DNA of 64,000 nt from Steromphala cineraria (Eukaryota > Mollusca > Gastropoda > Trochida > Trochidae): assembly GCA_916613615.1 (NCBI GenBank), contig OU744721.1, positions 77,381,060-77,445,059 on the forward strand, given 5' to 3'. Below the pieces are notes generated by a model, which saw only the letters and a list, made by a program, of their open reading frames with translations, was not told the DNA's origin and searched no databases. The position numbers and the translations under genes were made by a program. Shown one piece after another: positions 1 to 10,240 of this stretch. Every line of letters starts with the position of its first letter. Within the stretch, counting starts at the first letter, position 1.

Positions 1-213
1 TTCACTGTCTAATATTGGCAATCTAGAAAGTGTTGAATAATAATAAATCATTTGGGTAAGGAAATTTATTCCGAAATCGTTACATTTGTCTTGTAATCTT
101 TTTATAGATTTTCTTGTAATAGATAACATCAGTTTCATTTTTAGCTCATCTGGCCTGTATAAAGCAAACTTGATATGATGCCTGATGAGCTACAGAGCCA
201 ATGGCTCTATTTT
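1..213 (+). repeat. 3' end of modular hairpin/satellite repeat (copy a)
   Basis: This copy is cut by the window start. It matches the tails of the copies at 19828-20080 and (inverted) 62418-62700: the same order of a GTGTTGAATAATAATA stretch, the TTTTTAGCTCATC motif and the terminal palindrome AGAGCCAATGGCTCT (194-208), followed by a T-run. The tandem core, if present, lies outside the window. Confidence 0.8.
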
Positions 214-512
214 TATATAAAATCAGTAATTTTAAAAAATACATTTTGAAAATAATGATACCTCACTTGGTAGAACATTTTCAGTAGCATTGGACGAGTC
301 CATCATTTTGTATAGGGCTGGGCGCTCAAATGATAACAAAATCAAATGAATGGAACAATCTATGTGAATTTTATTTATTGAACATGTATAATTAAATATT
401 TGCACAAAATATCTATTCTCAATTGAGATTTGGTTTCGAATCGAGAGACGCCGAGTCAGCCATGATGGACAATAGATGGCCCCTCAAGTTTGATCAATGG
501 ACTTGACAATTA

Positions 513-548
513 TGACGTCATAACGTTCTAATAACTGAAATGACGTCA
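513..548. promoter_or_regulatory. Paired CRE-like palindromes
   Basis: Two perfect TGACGTCA octamers lie at 513-520 and 541-548, 28 bp apart start to start, just beyond the 3' end of the DIRS-like remnant. CREB/ATF-type factors bind this octamer. No transcript can be tied to them, so a function is only inferred. Confidence 0.3.
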
Positions 549-559
549 TTTATCTCGCG

Positions 560-1990
560 CATGGTTGTAACGTCAAATAAAGCACATCGTTTGTCCCATT
601 GTCCGCCATTGTTTTAATGCCGTGGCTATCTTATATTTTGCTTTAAATAATATGTTGAAATTGAAGCATAGTAAGACTAAACGACGGAGCAAAACCATTA
701 CCTCTTTACCTTTGGCTGTTTGCTTGTTTATTATGTTGACCACTGCCTGGTTGTCAAAGTAGAAGAGAATGTTATTGTTGGTCAGGTGATGCCCCCAGAT
801 CTGTATGGCGAGAGTGATTGGGAAAATCTCCAACAAGAATGTCTCTGAGCCAGCCTTTTTCAGCCCATGTTGCTGGCCATTCTCCATTTGTCCAATGTCC
901 TTGAAAATATGCTGCAAAGTCTTTGCTCCCTGCTGCGTCAGAATATAGCTGTACTGTTTCCGTACTGAGCCAGTCAGTTTTTCTGAATATCAACTTGCCA
1001 TTGAAGTGTTTAAAAAATTGGAGCCATGTTTCAATATCTTTTCAAATGCCTTGAGTTAGCCTTATTCTGTGGTTTGGTCTTGTAGCTCCACATTATGCAT
1101 CTATTAACCTACGCAGGAAGGGCCTCCCCATAGGTATTGCCTTGCACATGAAATTGAGCTTGCCCACTATTGATTGAACTGTTTTGAGTGTAGTCTTTTT
1201 TCTTGCTGTTGATAATAAATCATTTAGCTGTTGCTGTAAATCCGTCAGTTTGTCCTCTGGAACTCTGGTCTCTCCTTTACTTGTATCAATGGTGAAGCCA
1301 AGATAATCTAAACAAGTGGTCGGTCTGACAATCTTTTCTTGTGCAACCGGGACACCTAGTTGTGACATCAAAGCAAGTGATTTGGCAAGCATGTTCTCAC
1401 ATTGATGAAAGCTTGTTGCCGCCTTTATGAAATCATCCAAGTAATGAGAGACTGCTTTTGAGGCTGTGATTCTTTATATTGCCCATTCCAAAAAAGTGCT
1501 GAACTTTTTGAACAACGCACATGATAGGGAAGACACTTGTCTATGTAGTAGTCACCTTGAAATTTGATGCCCAGGAGCTGGATTGTTGTGGTTAGACAGT
1601 AATAGTCTGAACACTGATTTTGTGTCGAACTTTGCAATGACTGTATCGTTGCCTAGGCTCTGTATCATTTGTACTGCCTCATCGAAGGTGATGTAATGAA
1701 CTGAACAATGCTCTAAAGGGATATAGTGGTTAACTGACTGTCCCTCTGGATAAGACAAATGGTGTATCAGGCGGAAATCAGCCGTCTTGTGAAGGCTTTT
1801 TTGGGACTAGGCCAATTGGCGATGTGATTAGGTTGTTGATAGGTAGTTGCTTGAAAGGTCTTGCGACCAGCTTGAATTTCCTTGTTTAACTCGTTTTGAA
1901 CCACTTGTGGCTCTGCTATAGCTGACTGTAAATTTCTTGACACTCTAGGACCTTGTGGGCCATTTAATGTAAATTAAAACCTTGTGCGAA
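560..1990 (-). pseudogene. Decayed DIRS-like reverse transcriptase / RNase H
   Basis: Read on the minus strand, the pieces follow the order of a DIRS-type pol. Around 1800-1900 is a degraded region resembling LPINNLITSPIGLVPKK. At 1758-1552 is MSYPEGQSVNHYIPLEHCSV, then AKFDTKSVFRLL. The catalytic YLDDF box is at 1443-1429, followed by GVPVAQEKIVRPTTCLDYLG and VGKLNFMCKAIPMGRPFLRR (to 1093). The RNase H part follows: SDAAGSKDFAAYFQGHW (993-772), then FDNQAVVNIINKQTAKGK and LVLLCFNFNILFKAK (to about 600). The frame changes at least three times and in-frame stops occur, so it cannot encode an active enzyme. No tyrosine recombinase or split direct repeats are visible. Assignment to the DIRS/YR group rests on the RT-RNase H signature; the subfamily is not resolved. 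Confidence 0.85.
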
Positions 1991-2099
1991 GTCTTGAAAA
2001 TTATACTGCTGACCTTAGGTTGAGTTACCTTGTACAGATGTAACCATTTTGCCAAATGTTCAAAATTAATTGGCGTTGTTGCCATAGTGACCAGTATCT

Positions 2100-2439
2100 A
2101 GTATATGCAGAGCGAAGTTATCATTAAGTAAATGTCAATTGCGGGGAATTCAACAGTTGGGAATGAATTACCTGAATTATTACCTGAAGCATTTGGGGGA
2201 GGCAGCGCCGCGGCCAAGGGCTATTCCACGACCCTACCCCCCGCCGTCGATGTCTCCCCTCCACTTGGTTGCGCTGACCTCGCACGCTTGTTGACCAGCT
2301 TATGGTTGAGAGCGGCAGTTCTTTTTGGTGGCATGATGATGAGGAAGAAGAGAAGAATAGACCTATGACAGAAGAAGAAAAATAGCAATACAAGGGGAGA
2401 GAGAGGAAGAGTGCTCAGAAAAGAGCTGCAAGAAAACAA
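2100..2439 (-). pseudogene. Possible 5' (gag-like) leader ORF of the DIRS-like element
   Basis: Upstream of the RT remnant on the same strand, a frame contains MPPKRTAALNHKLVNKRARS followed by a Gly/Ser-rich stretch, and ends at a TAG soon after (about 2221). A short basic MPPKR start is common in the first ORF of metazoan DIRS-type elements. The frame is broken and too short to assign by domain, so the link to the RT downstream is inferred from strand and distance. Confidence 0.45.
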
Positions 2440-2913
2440 GTGCGGTAAAGAGGGGTGAAGAAGAGAGAGAGAGGAAGTGACGTGTGGGAAGTGAAAGTGA
2501 GACAGGAAGGAAGTTGGGTGTTGTGATTGTTTATGTCTGGTGTGTGTTGCGGTAAAGCTCCCTATAACCTCATTTAGCGAAGATCGCTAGATAAATTGAC
2601 GAAGCGAGAGATCTGTCACACTGACATGGCGCTTCACTTACTGTATCAGTTCGCGTCCAAACTAACTTTCTTAAATACGAAAGGCGCCTATATTTCACCT
2701 AGTTCAAACCCAAAACATATTTTTGATCTGATTTTGATAAGCATTCATAAATAATATGTTTTCCCAAAACTATTTTCGATTTAATATCGAATTCTTTTTA
2801 TTGAACTAATTTTTACCGAGAAAGGATAAATGGAGTTGGACTGTCATTCACTACAACAGCAAAACTTTGCCTTCTGACTGCGTTTTATGATCTTAAAATT
2901 ATATTAATGAATA
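2440..2913. other. AT-rich intergenic DNA, nothing recognised
   Basis: I see no coding frame, RNA gene or clear terminal repeat here. The start (2440-2560) is purine-rich and could be the 5' untranslated part of the neighbouring retroelement. Confidence 0.4.
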
Positions 2914-3018
2914 GACCATTTCATTGTTTTTGCCGATATTTCTATCTCGCAAAAATATCACTTTCTCACTCCACTCGATGAGATAGAAATTATATTTGGC
3001 AAAAACAATGAAATAGTC
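2914..3018. mobile_element. Foldback MITE 1
   Basis: About 105 bp with imperfect terminal inverted repeats: the left arm starts GACCATTTCATTGTTTTTGC and the right arm is the complement of GACTATTTCATTGTTTTTGC. Further inside, TTTCTATCTC also pairs. Nearly the whole element can fold into one hairpin. No transposase and no clear target duplication are seen. Confidence 0.65.
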
Positions 3019-3079
3019 TCTATGTCTTCAATATTTAATCTATTACTTTGTAGATAATTTCAAGTTTTAATTTTTTTTG

Positions 3080-4215
3080 CCAGCAGTGTAGTCGGGGTCG
3101 TATAACATCTGTCCGTCCATCCATCTGTCAGTATGTCTGTCTGTCTGACACAAAAGCTGGGCTTGAGCATATCTCTTAAATTATACATGGTTTCTTCCCT
3201 AAAATTCAATAATGATGCTTAGATATGCCTTTTGGGGATGAGACATATAGTGGAAATATATTTTAAGACTCGATTCTATGGCAGGCCTCAAATCCGTGGC
3301 TGTTTTTCAAATCTATGGCTGATTTTCAATGCATGGTAAATTGCCCTACCTATCAAAATCTGTGGCAGCTTTCATATTGATTATTTATGAGATTTTCAGC
3401 TGGGTACAATTGTGTTGACAACGTTCCTGAATCTATTTCACTGTATTATAACTCTAAAATTTGTCAATAAGCAATTCAATCTACACTTTGAATTCTCTTT
3501 CATACGATCTTTCAAATCAAAATGACGCTGAAAAGCTTTGCAACTTTTTTCAAATTACATTTAAAAGTCTAATTCACAATTTATCATTAAAATTAATAAG
3601 TGAAATGTGTAACACAGGATTCCCATCCCTAATGCCTAGGGCCAACAAAGACATCGGATGAAAATCTTAGAGTAAACAACATAACTCTTACCCTTAACCT
3701 AAGGCTCACCCTAACCCTAATAGTTAAGAGATCACTTAAACGGGGATTGATCAAGTGGTCCCTTTTCCGGTAGCCTTCCCCATTTACATAAATGTAAGCT
3801 ATATGAGCTCTTGAACACTATCCCAACAAAAATTTCTGCTACCTGTTTTTTTCTAAAACTAATTCTACCATGACATTTCAAAATCCTAGAATTTCATTGG
3901 TTTATTTCTATGGTCGATTTTTATGACGGGCAATTCACCGCGGTTTGATACACATTGCCATAGAAATGAACTTCATGACACGAGTCGACACGCATACAAT
4001 CACTGTACGCTTCAAGTTGTTTCATCTGAATACTAACTAAAATTCTTATATCATTGTACTAACCGTACTTTTAAATAAGTAGAGTTTGATTAGCATCAAT
4101 ATAATGCATATTTATGTCCAGGAAATAGCAAAATTTTAAGCGAAAGGCTGAATGTAGATCAAGAAGCTGCTGCAACCGGTTTTGGTTCAGTGATGTCAAC
4201 AGTGACTTCAACCTC
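3080..4215. other. Intergenic DNA with pyrimidine microsatellite
   Basis: It starts with a degenerate TCTGTCCGTC/CTGTCTGT run (3108-3150), followed by sequence of the interspersed type also seen near 18010-18130 (a CTGTCCGTC run, then AACTT-rich text). A short CCCTAACCCTAA stretch lies at 3709-3720. No gene is supported. Confidence 0.4.
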
Positions 4216-4247
4216 TGACGTCATAAGCACAATACATTATGACGTCA
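4216..4247. promoter_or_regulatory. Inverted pair of CRE-like octamers
   Basis: TGACGTCATA at 4216-4225 and its exact complement TATGACGTCA at 4238-4247 form an inverted repeat with a short spacer, giving two complete CRE palindromes. It is a second pair like that at 513-548. Promoter function is unproven. Confidence 0.3.
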
Positions 4248-4332
4248 CAGTATTGACCGAAGCACAACTGACTTTACACAGTAGAAAAGAAATGACATTT
4301 AAAACGCTAAAATAAACTCGTCATGGTAGAAT

Positions 4333-4500
4333 GGAGATAAACCTACTGTGTTTTTTTATTTTCGTGGTTTAATGTAGAGACGATACCGTTGATGTTACAT
4401 ACGAAGCCTCACGCTTACGCGTTCGGCTCCGAATGACATCAACAGGTATCGAATCTACGTTAGACCACGAAAATTAAAAAACACAGTTGGTTTATCTCCT
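4333..4500. mobile_element. Foldback MITE 2
   Basis: A 168-bp element with long inverted arms: GGAGATAAACC at the left and GGTTTATCTCC at the right. Pairing continues through an ACTGTGTTTTTT block, TTTTCGTGG and CGATACC almost to the centre (about 4415). It is a near-complete hairpin with no coding capacity. A target duplication is not clear. Confidence 0.7.
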
Positions 4501-5950
4501 AATTTAAAGTTACTATATTTTTAAAATTGACTGATGTCATTGTCTGGTTTCCGATCACCATCAAAATTCCTAACTTTATTTTGTCTCTCTTCGGAACAGT
4601 TCGTAGGCATTCTATGACACTTTTTAGTATCACTTTTTCTATCACTTCTAGATATAATGATATACCATTGATAACATGTTGCATTTTTAACTATTGTGCT
4701 GTTTAGTTACACTTGGAGTCAAGAATGGATATAGTGCCCCGATTTCCGTTACAGCAGTTCATCTGGTGTCTCTTCAAATGATTTGGATAACAATAGAAAC
4801 ACGAGGAAGCTTATGTATCATTTGAACTAATTTGTGATCCTCTAAATGCGGTTAAAGCTAAAAAGGGTATAATAGAGTATGCACTTTTTCAGAAAGAGAA
4901 CGCTGTTTACAAAATGGAATATTGATGTTTTTGAAAGTAAAAGTACATTGACGTAAACGCAGGCTTTTTTGCTTCACATTTAGTTATGGTATTGCATTTA
5001 TTTTTGCCATCAGTATAAGTGTGAAATTATCATAACAAGCTTGTTCAATTGAATTAATGTCAAATCACTACTTTTGAAAGGTAATTAGACTTATTATTGA
5101 TTGTTCATTTAAGACACCCAATGAAACTAACTTGTGTGTTTAATAAATTAGGGTATAGAAAACGCGATCAACACAATTATTTAGGTAAAATTGAAATAGA
5201 TTTTTAAACATTTTCAACCAATTAAAATTTTCAAGACTTTTTTTTTAACAGACTTTATTTTTTTTTAACATTTTGAAAAAAGTCATAAATTGTTTCTTTT
5301 GCAAGTAGTTGATGGTTTACCCTATATTTCATTTAGATTGACTAGACTATATGACAGCTAAGATCAAAGGGAAATCTTTTTTCCTGTAATATATCTATCT
5401 ATGAAAGAACCTCAAATCTTTAAAATAAAAATCATAACAATAAAAACACCTTTGAAAACATATGCTTGATCAGTCTGATTGAAAATTGGTCAAGTTCCAA
5501 GGAATGAAAGTTTCAAAATATTAGCTCTTGTAATTTCGATAGGTATCCTCTCCACTGAGTCGAACTGCAGACCCTAAGTCCCATGTCTTGAAGTTAACTT
5601 AGTCAACTAATTTCAAGTCGCCAGCAAAAGCCTTTGGTATCGGAAAGGGGCAAATGACTCCTGGCGAACCATTTTTTAACATGATCACATCTTGCGGTTT
5701 CATAAGCGAGACAATGTGATTGGTCATCTAATACTGGGTTTCAGATACACAAAACTGTAAACAAAATCTAGTGACATAGGGGGGTGCGGTCAGACATAAT
5801 ATAGAGGATTTCGTAGCTCCATAAATATATATTTTGTAAATTTTATTCCTCAGAACAAGGCCGATTTTAATCAGAATGCATGCTCATGAAAGATCCCATA
5901 TTGTAAATCAATTACACTTGTTTGTTTTTATAATTTCAAATTCATTGATT
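4501..5950. other. AT-rich intergenic DNA, nothing recognised
   Basis: No long open frame, splice-bounded coding block or RNA gene was found on either strand. Confidence 0.4.
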
Positions 5951-5952
5951 TA

Positions 5953-6486
5953 AAGCCCCATTATACTACTTGAATGCGGTTCAGAATGAAATTTAGCTAT
6001 TGAGAATATAAATACATCACTCGGTAGAAAAATCTTTTCGATATTTGGTATCACATTTGCATATTTTTATCAACAATAACTTATTTTGATGCCCATGCAA
6101 AGCACTGATCTCCCTGTAAAGACCATAGTATTTAACGAACCCGCTTTTGTTGATGACTTACACAGTGTCTTAAGTACTGTAATTGCGTTCAATGGGTATC
6201 AACTTTGGCAGCAACGAATACCTAATTCGGAGAAAAATTAAATTAAATCTAGTCATGCATGATAAAGACGTTTTTCAAGCATATATTTAGAAAACGGAAG
6301 TTGTTAGATGGCCACACTTGATTCGCCTTCATGTCGGCTACCGTTTCGGTCATTTTGGTAAATTATCTTCTATTTAATGAATTTTGGCACGATTTTCACT
6401 AGGTTGGTTGCAAAAGATTGAAAAACATACAAGGAAAGCTGTAAAATTGATTTAAAAAATATTGAACTCTGAAATGGGTCTTTCAG
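5953..6486 (+). repeat. Interspersed repeat R500, copy 1
   Basis: A diverged direct copy of 34952-35430. Shared blocks in order are AAGCCCCATTAT, GAAATTTAGCTATTGAGAA, GATGGYCACACTTGATTCG, TTAATGAATTTTGG and TGGGTCTTT. No coding frame. Family unknown. One copy lies just before the first supported exon of the RNF213-like gene, the other just after its giant exon. Confidence 0.65.
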
Positions 6487-6640
6487 AGGGAAGCTTGGGT
6501 TTATATGTGAGCTTTGCTTGATGTTGGCATCCGATTATTAGATCTGAGTCATTAAAGTGTCTTCTTCATTGTTGGTCCCACTCCATGAATTGATCTCTTG
6601 TTTCAGTTGCACAATTGATGTTTGTCCCTGTAATTTCTAG

Positions 6641-6709
6641 GCGTAGATGCTTTTGTGTTTTTTTGGAAGAGTGTATTATGGTAAAGAAAAACTTGCTCAA
6701 AAGGTTTTT
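6641..6709 (+). CDS. Possible start exon of RNF213-like gene
   Basis: A candidate only. An acceptor-like TTTCTAG precedes 6641, an ATG lies at 6647 directly after an in-frame TAG, and 21 open codons (starting MLLCFFGRVYY) run to a good donor, TTTTT|GTAAGA, at 6710. The exon ends in phase 0, exactly what the next exon at 7100 needs, with a 390-bp intron ending TTTCATTTCAG. If correct, the protein lacks most of the N-terminal region preceding the stalk in human RNF213. It is short, so chance is quite possible; upstream exons outside the window are the alternative. Confidence 0.3.
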
Positions 6710-7099
6710 GTAAGAAAGGATGAAGATGAACCGTCATTACTTCTTTCGTCCAACTCTGATACTGTTGATTTGTACTTCATTTCACACTAGACAAACTTGT
6801 TTTGGATTGGTTAAAGTCCTCAAATGATAATAAATCCTCAGATTGACCTACTATTCTGAGAAAAAGCCATGAGGTTGTATGTTTGAATATTGAATTGGTT
6901 TCAAATATACATACTCATCAAATAACTTATATCATGTCTGCCAAAAGAAATTTATATGCTGAATTTTTTTTAAGCCATGATGTAAGTTTTTTTTATCAGT
7001 AAATTTCTCTGGCATCTAGTTTTGGAAAATTAATTATTTTAAACAAGATCATGATGAGCAGCCAAACTTATTGCTATTGTTTTGGATATTTCATTTCAG

Positions 7100-8799
7100 A
7101 ACCTTCAGAGACGAGTTGTTGTCAACATTCCACCATCACTGGTCAAAAAGAAAAACATAACTTCAGTGATTGTTGAGGTGAGCAAGAGTGGAACAACTAT
7201 ATGCTCAACAACGATGAGGAATCATGGAAACACAATCTGGGATAGTGGTGTTATGGAATTTCCATTGAAGCAAAGTGAACATTTGTCTTTCAATATCAGA
7301 ATAAAGTATAAAGATAGTATTCTGATGGTATCCTATTCTTCAGAACACCACTATACGTTACCCCAAATTGAAAATTCATACTTGCCATATCTTGTTTGTC
7401 CTGGATATGATGATTGCCACGGATTTTGTGAATTGTTTTTCCACATCATAGAAATAATGTCAGAAGAAGGGTTAAAGGATGCCATTATGAACATAGATTT
7501 TCTTTTTCTAAGATTCAAATATGCTGTAAAAAACTTTACTGATTTAGTTCAGGATTACGTTGAAAACAAAATTAAATGGGCAAAATTTACAAATAAGAAA
7601 TTTGCTCTACTTGGATATTTCTATGGAAAGCTTTGTGTTTTCAAAACAGAAGAAAATCTCAAGTTCAAACAGGAAAGATGTTTGAACATATTAAAAAGCT
7701 TTCAGTTTTTGACACAGAATGATATTCCAAGCCAAAGTGTATTCACATATTTGAATATTGTTGAGATCCTGTGTAAAATTGCATTTCCAAGAAGGAGATG
7801 TCAATTACTTACTCTGTTGGAATTTTGCTTCCCATTTCTCGATCTAACATATTTCTCTGAAGCTGTAGTAAGGGACAGGGATCTTTTGTCAAGTTTGCCA
7901 GATTCAGAATTGGAGACAGTATGGACAGTCCTAGCAAGGTTTCAGTCTGTTGGCTGTCATATTGATGGTGTTTCTCATCTTATTGGAAAGTTTGCAAGAT
8001 CTTTGCCCTTGAAAATAATTCTGTTGTCAAAATCAGACTTGTGCAAGATCATTGATGATGCAACATATGCAGACATACTGGATACAAGGATTAACACCAA
8101 ATGTCGATCAGCGGAAAAGAAGACCGATGGTGCAGATTTAAGTGAATTGATAGATTTATTGTCTTCATTGGATGAGATGACAGGAAGCATTGCTTCTTCA
8201 GTGGAGGAATCATTTATCATAATTTTGAGAAAGATTAGACGAGATCATGCATTTCCAGATAACATGATTTCAAGACTATCAGACACCAGAAAGATATTTG
8301 TGACGGCTTCTGCTCAAGGAGACTTGCTGGAAGTTTTGGCTGAGTCTCAAAATAGGAAGCTTCATGCTCACCTCATCATTTTGCTCAGAAGTGAAAACTT
8401 TGCAAATGTAGATTCTGACTTTCTTAAAAAAGTCACTATCAAATGGTTTGAAGTTGCAATATCCAACCACTGCCCAAGTTTACACAGAAGACATGAGGAT
8501 TTTCCATTTGTTTATGCTCATTTGCAAAATGCTCTGTCAGCAGAATGTGTCTCAAGACATGATGAACTGGTCACTGAGATGCAAAACATTGCTTATGAGT
8601 TTTTGAAATCTGTCAGTCGATCAACCTTGGTAGACCAGGTCTATACTCATGATGTTTCCAGAGATTCAAGAGAAAGTAAGATTCTTCTTGATCATCTGCA
8701 CAGGTATCTATTTAAAGAATCAAAGCCAGGCAATATACACAACATTTTGGCAAGAGCTGGACGTTCTCCTTCGAATTTGGGTGGCAGAAAATGTACAAG
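7100..8799 (+). CDS. RNF213-like protein, N-terminal stalk exon
   Basis: This exon has an acceptor TTTCATTTCAG ending at 7099 and a donor AAG|GTATGA at 8800. Its 1,700 bp are open throughout and encode 566 residues plus two bases of an Arg codon. The first ~80 residues (from NLQRRVVVNIPPS) look like a beta-rich domain; the rest is alpha-helical, like the N-terminal stalk of RNF213/mysterin. Two lines tie it to the exon at 22603. The split codon AG|G joins cleanly as Arg, and the combined chain places the first Walker A near residue 1,860, about 570 residues earlier than in human RNF213, so only the poorly conserved N-terminus appears to be missing. The stalk assignment rests mainly on context, since this part of the family is poorly conserved. 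Confidence 0.8.
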
Positions 8800-8917
8800 G
8801 TATGATCATTTGTTTGTCATCAGTCTGTGCCTGTCCTGACACTCACTCCTCCAACAGTCTTTTATCTAACTTTCTGAAGTCTAGATAAGCTTTGCATTTG
8901 TATCAGTGTTTTGCATA

Positions 8918-9079
8918 TACAGTAGAACACGGATATAGCGAACAATCGGATATAGTGAAATTTTTTTAAGTCCCGTCAAAAGCGTTATGCATGGAATTCA
9001 AACGCGAGTAGCGAACATGGATATAGCAAACTAAATTTTCTTGTCCCTTGGAGTTCGTTATATCCGAGGTTCAACTGTA
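8918..9079. mobile_element. pogo/Tigger-like MITE
   Basis: A 162-bp element with inverted ends: TACAGTAGAACACGGATATA at the left and, reading inward from the right, TACAGTTGAACCTCGGATAT. Both ends begin with TA, the target dinucleotide of Tc1/mariner/pogo elements. An internal degenerate GGATATAG repeat is also present. It sits 119 bp inside the first giant intron of the RNF213-like gene and has no coding capacity. Confidence 0.8.
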
Positions 9080-10044
9080 TCTAATTTTTGAAACAAATAC
9101 TAGAATTTTTTATGGTGGACATGCTCTAGAGCCACTTTCAGGATTCATAAAAAGAGAATTGCAATTTAACATAGACTCGACTTTGAATTTCTTAAATCGG
9201 ACAGTAACCTGCCTAAATACAGCCCCGACGTAACTTGGGAAATCTTAACATCTGAAATTTTCTATAATTTAATACCTTAGATATCCAACTAGTCAATAAC
9301 GTTTATTTCAAGCCAATATGATTTTAAAAGAGCCCGATCAAATGACGTAAAAAGGCTTCTCCTTTATAGACTGCCTGTAAATTTGGTGTCTTTTTGGCTA
9401 GATATGTTTGTTAAGGTGATAATCTGAAGATCTTAAATTATTGGCATAAACTAACCTCTGGGACGAAACTTAGCCCCTCTCTTTGTTCCCCTGAACATGC
9501 CTGCAAAAGTCTAGACAAAAAATAAGTGAAAAAGCCTAAGTCGTATTTACCATTAGTGGTATGCAGCTCCTTTCTTTTTTCCTGGAGTTATCTTCCCGGA
9601 CTGAGCCATGTGGTATTCATACATAGCATCTTGTCCGTTTTCAGGTGGCTTCACCCGTGTCCCCGATCGAGTATTAAATGGCCTGTTCGAGCGCGTTTTC
9701 AACGATAAGCATAGGCTGCTTACGAAGCTATTTTTAGATACAGAGCCTCAGCTATTTAGCAGATCGATAAATAGAATGAGAAAAGTCCCTTCTCATAATA
9801 CAATGTAGTGTGCAGGGATATTATTCTGGTAGGGACCTATGTTTTCAGTGCCCATCAAAATTTGACAATCGCCCTTTTGTTTTTTAAAAACAAATACTCC
9901 TTTAATATAATGGAATTTACATGGTGATATGTGCAAAAGGGTCATTTCGTCCCTAGAAACATTTTAATTGTCATGTGAACAACAGAAAAATCAGTTGTAT
10001 TTAGGTCTCTTGCAGTGATATGTCAACTCATGGTTGTATAGCAA
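9080..10044. other. Intron sequence, nothing recognised
   Basis: Part of the 8800-22602 intron. The short open frames at 9526-9808 have no recognisable product and no splice context. Confidence 0.4.
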
Positions 10045-10089
10045 TTTTTAGCTCATCAGGACTGAAAGTCCAGATGGGCTTATGGCATG

Positions 10090-10162
10090 GCCCGTCGTCC
10101 GGCGTCCGTCCGTCGTCCGTCCGTCGTCCGTCCGTCGTCCGTCCGTCCGTCCGTCCGTCCGT
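10090..10162 (+). repeat. (CCGT)n / GTCGTCC microsatellite
   Basis: Runs of CGTCCGTCCGTCGTCC type at the junction of the left module and the satellite core. The inverted copy has its counterpart near 63730-63770 (GGACGGACGACGG). Confidence 0.9.
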
Positions 10163-10240
10163 AAACTTTTGACACTTTCGACTTCTCCTCATGAACCATA
10201 CACATTAGAGAGCTGAAATTGTGTGTACAAGTACCTTAGC

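Noticed and set aside
430..455. GGTTTCGAATCG resembling a tRNA B-box
   Set aside because: No matching A-box or cloverleaf could be drawn upstream; not called as tRNA or SINE.
2132..2439. Open frames on both strands around 2.1-2.4 kb as host genes
   Set aside because: The plus frame lacks splice sites and motif; the minus frame fits better as the leader of the DIRS-like remnant.
3709..3720. CCCTAACCCTAA telomere-like motif
   Set aside because: Only two perfect units in an irregular context; not an interstitial telomere array.
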